A DNA stretch of 64,000 bases from Lentiprolixibacter aurantiacus (GTDB taxonomy: Bacteria; Bacteroidota; Bacteroidia; Flavobacteriales; Flavobacteriaceae), in assembly GCF_026241225.1 (NCBI RefSeq), contig NZ_JAPFQP010000003.1, positions 310,001 to 374,000 of the forward strand, written 5' to 3'. The notes below the pieces were generated by a model. The model was not told the DNA's origin, made no database searches, and was given only the letters and a program-made list of their open reading frames with translations. Positions 59,254 to 64,000 of the stretch are shown piece by piece (within the stretch, counting starts at the first letter, position 1; the number at the start of each line of letters is the position of its first letter). The translations under genes and the position numbers were made by a program.

Positions 59254-61701
59254 ATGAAAAAATTATTTGGGCTACTTGCCCTGCTCACCCAATTTTCCCT
59301 AATAGCAAATACTGACTCCCTTACTACCGATATCAAAATCGGATCCATTTCCGGTAAGGTAATAGATAAAAGTCTCAATTCCCCCATCCCCTATGCCGCT
59401 GTTGTTATCAAATCTTCTGAAGATCAGAGTATGGTAACCGGTGGGATAACCACAGACGACGGAGACTTTGAGATAAGCCTTCCTGAAGGGGAATTCGAGG
59501 TAGAAGTACAATTCCTGGGGTACAAGACTCACAAAACTAATATTATCATTACCAAAAAGAACCGGAAGTTGTCCCTGGGAACCATTGTACTGGAGGAAGA
59601 AGCCGAGGCACTGAGTGAAGTGGAAGTAGTGGCAGAACGAACAACCATTGAGCAACGAATAGACCGGAAAGTGGTCAATGTAGGAAAGGACCTCACAACG
59701 GCAGGGGCCACTGCATCAGACATTATGAATAACATCCCGTCAGTTAACCTGGACCAGCAGACCGGGCAGCTGACCCTAAGGGGAAACTCCAACGTCAGGG
59801 TTATGGTAGACGGTAAGCTGTCTAATGTACCTGTAGCCCAGTTGCTTCGCCAGATTCCCTCAACCTCTATAAAATCAATTGAATTGATCACCAACCCTTC
59901 AGCCAAATACAATCCGGAGGGCATGAGTGGGATCATCAATATTATACTGCATAAAAATGCCAATATTGGTTTCAACGGAAACTTAAATACCGGCTTAACG
60001 GTAGGGATAGAGGCAAAGTTCAACAGTTCCCTGGACCTGAACTACCGCAACGGGAAATTCAACTTCTACGGGAATTACGGCAACAATGTTGGCAAATATG
60101 TAAATGACGGAAATATCCTGAGGGTAGATGAAAATGCAGAACAATTCTTCGATATCCTTGACAACAATAAGTCGCATTTGCTGAAAGCAGGGGTTGATTT
60201 TTATCTTAATGACAAGAATACCATCTCCTTCTTCACCAACCAGAACTTCAACAATGGCAGGACTAATGCAATTACCGATGTTTTTTATTACGACGATCCT
60301 GTAAGGGATAACAGCCAGACCTTTGTGAGTGATTCTGAAAACCACAGTGAGCAATACAATTTTGACTACAAACTGGACTTCAAGAAGGAAGGACATAACC
60401 TGGAGCTGGAAGTTGACCACAACCGTTTTGACCGGGATGAAGAAGCCAATTTCAGGATAACAGGCGCAAATTTGTTCCCCAGCTACACGGATTTTGTAGA
60501 CACCAGGAGAACGCAAACCTTCGTAAACCTCGATTATGTAAACCCGATTGATTCCATTTCAAAAATTGAAGCCGGCCTGGAGTCCCGAACATTTGAAACC
60601 GAAGTGGACTACAATTCCACAGGCCTTTCATTCAACAGCAGTGGAGATCTGGTACCAACCCCAAGTACGGACTTTGTTTATGGCATGGATATATACTCGG
60701 CTTATGTAACTTTTGGGCAGAAACGCAACAAATGGTCCTATCAACTGGGGCTGCGGGTGGAAGATGTAACCGTAAAGGCAGACACCAATACCGTAAGAGC
60801 TTTTACAGATGAATACACACAGGTATACCCTTCTGCTTTCCTTACATATACACCAAGTGAAAAAGATCAGTTCCAGATAAGTGTAAGCAGGCGCGTAGAT
60901 CGGCCCGGACTTACCCAGGTAAATCCGATCCGGGAGTGGGCAACACCCTTGATTTCTTCCTTTGGAAACCCAACTCTGGTTCCCCAGTTTACCAATTCTG
61001 TGGAGACAAATTATACGCACCGATTTAAAAACGGAAGCCTGACTGCAGGTGTATTTTACAGATCAATCAAGGACGAGATAAACCGGGCTGTTTACATAGA
61101 CCGCCTGGACCTGAATAAAATCATCCTGACCTTTGACAACTTTGACCGGACTGACGCCTACGGCGTGGAAATCTCAGCAAATTACCGGCCTACCAAATGG
61201 TGGAGCATCAATGGTAGCTTTGATATGTTCTCGCAAACGCAGCGCGGTCTGACTGAAAGCCTGACCACTACAGACCCGAACCCAACAGAGGACGATATTG
61301 TTACACAAAACCTGGAGGTTGATAACAGAGCATGGAACCTTAGGGTAAACAATATGTTTAAAGCAACGAAAAAACTGACCTTCCAGGCGTTTGGATTCTA
61401 CAGGGGATCTAACAGAACCATACAGTTTGAAATGGAACCCATGTACTTTGTAAACCTGGGGGCACGCTATAGCTTCGCTCAGGGCAAAGGCACCTTTTCT
61501 CTGAACTTCAACGATGTTTTCAACACCATGCGTTTTGCCTTTGACGGGGACCAGCCCTATGCACAAACCGGAGGTTTCAATTGGGAAAGCCAGAATGTAT
61601 ATGCCGGTCTTTCCTATCGCTTTGGAAGTGGAAAAAACAGGGCCATGAAAAGAAAACGAAGAGACGATAATACCAAACAAGGTGGAGGCGGAATCTTATA
61701 A
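59254..61701 (+). CDS. TonB-dependent receptor-like outer-membrane beta-barrel protein
   Basis: An 815-residue outer-membrane protein. Signal peptide 1-19 (LFGLLALLTQFSLIANT). A CarboxypepD_reg-like Ig domain (about 30-115: SGKVIDKSLNSPIPYAAVVIKSSE...EGEFEVEVQFLGYKTHK), then a plug domain (TASDIMNNIPSVNLDQQTGQLTLRGNSNVRVMVDGK...NPSAKYNPEGMSGIINIIL), then a 22-strand-type barrel of the OMP_b-brl_3 group. It imports a large ligand using TonB; no SusD partner is adjacent, so glycan uptake is not indicated. The basic C-terminal tail (KNRAMKRKRRDDNTKQGGGG) is unusual after the barrel. Confidence 0.92.
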   Translation: MKKLFGLLALLTQFSLIANTDSLTTDIKIGSISGKVIDKSLNSPIPYAAVVIKSSEDQSMVTGGITTDDGDFEISLPEGEFEVEVQFLGYKTHKTNIIITKKNRKLSLGTIVLEEEAEALSEVEVVAERTTIEQRIDRKVVNVGKDLTTAGATASDIMNNIPSVNLDQQTGQLTLRGNSNVRVMVDGKLSNVPVAQLLRQIPSTSIKSIELITNPSAKYNPEGMSGIINIILHKNANIGFNGNLNTGLTVGIEAKFNSSLDLNYRNGKFNFYGNYGNNVGKYVNDGNILRVDENAEQFFDILDNNKSHLLKAGVDFYLNDKNTISFFTNQNFNNGRTNAITDVFYYDDPVRDNSQTFVSDSENHSEQYNFDYKLDFKKEGHNLELEVDHNRFDRDEEANFRITGANLFPSYTDFVDTRRTQTFVNLDYVNPIDSISKIEAGLESRTFETEVDYNSTGLSFNSSGDLVPTPSTDFVYGMDIYSAYVTFGQKRNKWSYQLGLRVEDVTVKADTNTVRAFTDEYTQVYPSAFLTYTPSEKDQFQISVSRRVDRPGLTQVNPIREWATPLISSFGNPTLVPQFTNSVETNYTHRFKNGSLTAGVFYRSIKDEINRAVYIDRLDLNKIILTFDNFDRTDAYGVEISANYRPTKWWSINGSFDMFSQTQRGLTESLTTTDPNPTEDDIVTQNLEVDNRAWNLRVNNMFKATKKLTFQAFGFYRGSNRTIQFEMEPMYFVNLGARYSFAQGKGTFSLNFNDVFNTMRFAFDGDQPYAQTGGFNWESQNVYAGLSYRFGSGKNRAMKRKRRDDNTKQGGGGIL

Positions 61702-61760
61702 GATGGATTGATTGATACCGGAAGGTGGGTTGGTTGACTTCCGGGTATGCCTTCAATTCA

Positions 61761-61797
61761 AAACCCTGACATCTTAAGATGGTCAGGGTTTTTTTAT
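61761..61797. terminator. Terminator after the TonB-type receptor
   Basis: AAACCCTGAC (61761-61770) pairs with GTCAGGGTTT (61782-61791); the loop ATCTTAAGAT is itself a palindrome and can extend the stem. A T run follows on the plus strand. It also overlaps the end of the convergent gene. Confidence 0.85.
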
Positions 61798-62345
61798 GGC
61801 TTTTCCCCAAATATTCCCGTTGGATGCCCATCCAGGCTGATTTGGTTCTTTTGCTCGAGATATTCCTGCAATCCGGACTCTCCCTTATTCCGGGCCCAGT
61901 CATTTAGCAAATCCCTGTCCTCCCGAAATTCCATCAGGGGAACAGCCATTCCACAGGAAGTCTGAACCAGGTCTATATCCATTTCTATGATCTGACGGCT
62001 TCCGGGGGTTTCAGGAAAATGGGAAAGGTATTCCTGATACTTGGCATCCCTTGGGTGAAATACGGAAGCCTGCCCATACAACCTCAGGATCAATGGTTTG
62101 CCTTCAAAAGCACAAAACATGATGGTCATGCGGGGTGTATGCTGTAAATGTGTGGCGGTTTCGTTTCCACTACCGGTGAGGTTCAGCCAGATTACTTTAT
62201 TGGGGGAAATTACACGGAAGGCATCCATCCCCTTGGGGGATAAATTGATTGTTCCCCCGGACATGGCCGTGGCCACAAAAAATATATGTTGATCCTTAAT
62301 AAAATCTACAAGTGAAGACGTGAGGGATTTAATTCTTTTTCCCAT
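61794..62345 (-). CDS. Pyridoxamine 5'-phosphate oxidase family protein
   Basis: A 183-residue split-barrel flavin- or F420-type protein. SLVDFIKDQHIFFVATAMSGGTINLSPKGMDAFRVISPNKVIWLNLTGSGNETATHLQHTPRMTIMFCAFEGKPLILRLYG follows the family's FMN-binding course. The true PdxH signature is absent, so it is a general stress or unknown redox protein of the family. It follows fabH by 10 bp on the same strand and is probably cotranscribed. Confidence 0.88.
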   Translation of the reverse strand: MGKRIKSLTSSLVDFIKDQHIFFVATAMSGGTINLSPKGMDAFRVISPNKVIWLNLTGSGNETATHLQHTPRMTIMFCAFEGKPLILRLYGQASVFHPRDAKYQEYLSHFPETPGSRQIIEMDIDLVQTSCGMAVPLMEFREDRDLLNDWARNKGESGLQEYLEQKNQISLDGHPTGIFGEKP

Positions 62346-62355
62346 AACCTGAGTC

Positions 62356-63366
62356 TTAAGACCAGCGGATTATGACGCTTCCCCAGGTAAATCCACTACC
62401 AAAAGCAGCCAGCACCACAAGGTCTCCAGGCTTAACCTTCCCCTGCTCCCAGGCCTCGGTAAGGGCAATGGGAATAGAGGCCGCAGTGGTATTTCCATAT
62501 TTCATGATGTTATTAAATACCTGATCATCGGAAAGCCTGAACTTCTTTTGGATAAACTGGGATATACGGAGATTAGCCTGGTGCGGGATCAGCATATCAA
62601 TGTCCGTGGGTTGCAGGTTATTGGCCTGCAAGCCTTCCATAATAACCTCGCTGAAGCGCACCACCGCATTTTTGAACACAAACTGCCCGTTCATGTAAGG
62701 ATAATAAGAGGTCTCTTCCGGGTCATTGTCTTTGATAATATCTAAAATCCAGCGTTTCCCCATCCCTGGTGCGATAAGCGAAAGTTCTTCGGCATGTTCT
62801 CCCTCTGAATGCAGATGTGTAGACAGGATACCTTTGGTCGGATCTTCTTCCCGGCTCAATACCGCCGCACCAGCACCGTCTCCAAAAATAACTGTAACCC
62901 CTCTGCCCCTTGTGGTAAAATCCAGCCCGGTGGAATGTACCTCAGAACCTATAACCAGCACATTCTTATACATGCCGCTTTTGATGTACTGGTCGGCCAG
63001 TGAAATGCCGTAAACAAATCCGGAACATTGGTTTCGAATGTCTATCGCCCCCACTGTTTTTATACCCAGATCTCGCTGGACCATCACCCCTGGGCCAGGG
63101 AAATAATAATCAGGGCTCAGCGTGGCAAAAACAATGAAGTCAATTTCGTCCTTATCTATACCGGCCCTGTCAATGGCTATTTTCGCGGCCTTTACGCCCA
63201 GACTGGCAGTGGTATCCTCTCCTTTTATCACATGCCTCCTTTCTTTAATACCGGTCCGTTCCTGTATCCACTCGTCACTCGTATCCATCATCTTTGACAG
63301 ATCGTCATTGGTCACCACGTTGTCCGGGACATAATATCCCAAACCAATAATTTTTGAGTTGTACAT
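62356..63366 (-). CDS. fabH: 3-oxoacyl-ACP synthase III
   Basis: A 336-residue thiolase-fold enzyme that starts fatty acid synthesis by condensing acyl-CoA with malonyl-ACP. The Cys-His-Asn triad is seen in NQCSGFVYGISLADQYI, LIPHQANLRI and YGNTTAASIP. WIQERTGIKERR near the N-terminus is typical. It stands apart from the usual fabH-plsX cluster and may be one of several KAS III copies. Confidence 0.93.
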   Translation of the reverse strand: MYNSKIIGLGYYVPDNVVTNDDLSKMMDTSDEWIQERTGIKERRHVIKGEDTTASLGVKAAKIAIDRAGIDKDEIDFIVFATLSPDYYFPGPGVMVQRDLGIKTVGAIDIRNQCSGFVYGISLADQYIKSGMYKNVLVIGSEVHSTGLDFTTRGRGVTVIFGDGAGAAVLSREEDPTKGILSTHLHSEGEHAEELSLIAPGMGKRWILDIIKDNDPEETSYYPYMNGQFVFKNAVVRFSEVIMEGLQANNLQPTDIDMLIPHQANLRISQFIQKKFRLSDDQVFNNIMKYGNTTAASIPIALTEAWEQGKVKPGDLVVLAAFGSGFTWGSVIIRWS

Positions 63367-63530
63367 AATGCGTTTTGTTAGTTAGACAACACAGTTCTTA
63401 ACAGCTTTACAGGTCATGAAAAGAACGAAAATCTAAAATACCCATAAATGGATATATAGCCTAAAAAATTGGTTAAAGATTCTGTAAAATGGGCATACCC
63501 TGAAAGGAACCGGCTATAAAATTTCTTAAA

Positions 63531-63561
63531 TTGCCGAGATGACCTTTTAGGTTTATCTTAA
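63531..63561 (+). promoter_or_regulatory. Candidate promoter of the S9 peptidase gene
   Basis: TTG at 63531-63533, 20 nt, then TATCTTAA at 63554-63561. The spacing fits; the -7 element has two mismatches. The predicted leader is about 35 nt. Confidence 0.4.
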
Positions 63562-63600
63562 CCTTACTCAAAAAGTACCAAACCCAAAAAACACATTACA

Positions 63601-64000
63601 ATGAAAAAGTTATTTGCCTGTTTAGCGATCTTCTCCGTAATTATCGCTTACGGTCAGGAAAACCTTAACTACCAAAAACCCCCTTCTGAAATCCTCGAAC
63701 TGGTAGATGTGCCTATGGCGCCATCGGTAAGAATAACAGAAACCACAGACTATATGGTGCTTTTGTACCGTGACAGTTACAAGACCATAGCAGAGCTTTC
63801 AGAGCCTGAACTGCGCCTCGGAGGTTTGCGTATTAACCCGGATACGAATATTGGTAGCAGAACTACCTATTACAATAATGTCAAAGTTAAAAAGACCGGA
63901 GCAAAAGAGGCTACCCAGGTCTCTGGTTTACCTGACAATCCGAGATTGTCCAACTTCAGCACCTCTCCGGATGAGTCCATGATCGCCCTTACAAACACTA
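63601..64000 (+). CDS. S9-family prolyl oligopeptidase (glutamyl endopeptidase-like), 3' truncated
   Basis: The open frame runs from ATG 63601 to the window end, 133 codons. Signal peptide about residues 1-18 (KLFACLAIFSVIIAYGQ). The mature start YQKPPSEILELVDVPMAPSV, then MVLLYRDSYKTIAELSEPELRLGGLRINP and GSRTTYYNNV, match the N-terminal propeller of S9 peptidases related to chloroplast glutamyl endopeptidase. The catalytic domain lies beyond the window. Confidence 0.82.
   Translation, partial: MKKLFACLAIFSVIIAYGQENLNYQKPPSEILELVDVPMAPSVRITETTDYMVLLYRDSYKTIAELSEPELRLGGLRINPDTNIGSRTTYYNNVKVKKTGAKEATQVSGLPDNPRLSNFSTSPDESMIALTNT

Noticed and set aside
1-64000. CRISPR arrays, insertion sequences, prophage or integrase genes
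   Set aside because: No spaced direct repeats, transposase or integrase motifs were seen; the only tRNA has no att-like duplicate nearby.

Overview
The window looks like a chromosomal segment of a pigmented marine member of the Flavobacteriaceae (Bacteroidota). The evidence is in the genes and signals themselves: a myxol/saproxanthin-type carotenoid cluster, a CusA efflux pump fused to a TolC-type channel, the rpmB-rpmG-DUF4295-ftsY neighbourhood, many tandem-domain universal stress proteins, few Shine-Dalgarno sequences, and promoters with the Bacteroidota -7 element TAnnTTTG. I do not name a genus.

Layout. 1-3.3 kb: end of a vanadium-haloperoxidase-like gene, an S33 peptidase, and folE. 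3.3-23.2 kb: a stress island with seven UspA proteins, thioredoxin, hibernation factor HPF, DoxX, a TerB-like protein, a beta-CASP nuclease, an ATP-cone nuclease, a REC-cNMP-HTH regulator, a PAS histidine kinase, and a LytTR regulator followed by an ABC export system. 23.2-29.2 kb: heavy-metal RND efflux. 29.4 kb: tRNA-Leu(GAG). 29.5-31.5 kb: two metabolic enzymes. 31.6-38.2 kb: carotenoid genes behind a CarH-like MerR regulator. 38.2-64 kb: mostly housekeeping genes (TlpA pair, aconitase, MoxR and SurA-type foldases, rimO, amidase, ftsY, ribosomal proteins, cinA, exonuclease, E2, recR, symporter, TonB-type receptor, fabH, start of an S9 peptidase).

Main discovery. Nine copies of a 14-bp palindrome, ATGAY-N4-RTCAK (TGA-N6-TCA core), lie in the stress island. 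Each is followed, after exactly 22 nt, by a TAnnTT -7 element pointing at a gene; one copy does this symmetrically in both directions. That gives ten promoters driving about 22 genes. The geometry is that of a class II Crp/Fnr-type activator site (centre near -41). The only Crp/Fnr-type protein in the window, the REC-cNMP-HTH fusion at 12533-13582, sits inside the island next to the kinase and is the natural candidate activator. I read this as a compact two-component-controlled dormancy/stress regulon covering Usp proteins, ribosome hibernation, redox and export.

Second system. The genes crtI, crtB, crtZ, crtD, cruF and a convergent crtA-type hydroxylase fit the myxol branch of carotenoid synthesis, except for a lycopene cyclase and crtE, which must lie elsewhere. 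The upstream MerR protein keeps the W-x9-EH and ExHxxG motifs of B12-dependent light sensors, so the cluster may be light-controlled. All functional calls come from motif recognition; no database search or alignment was run.
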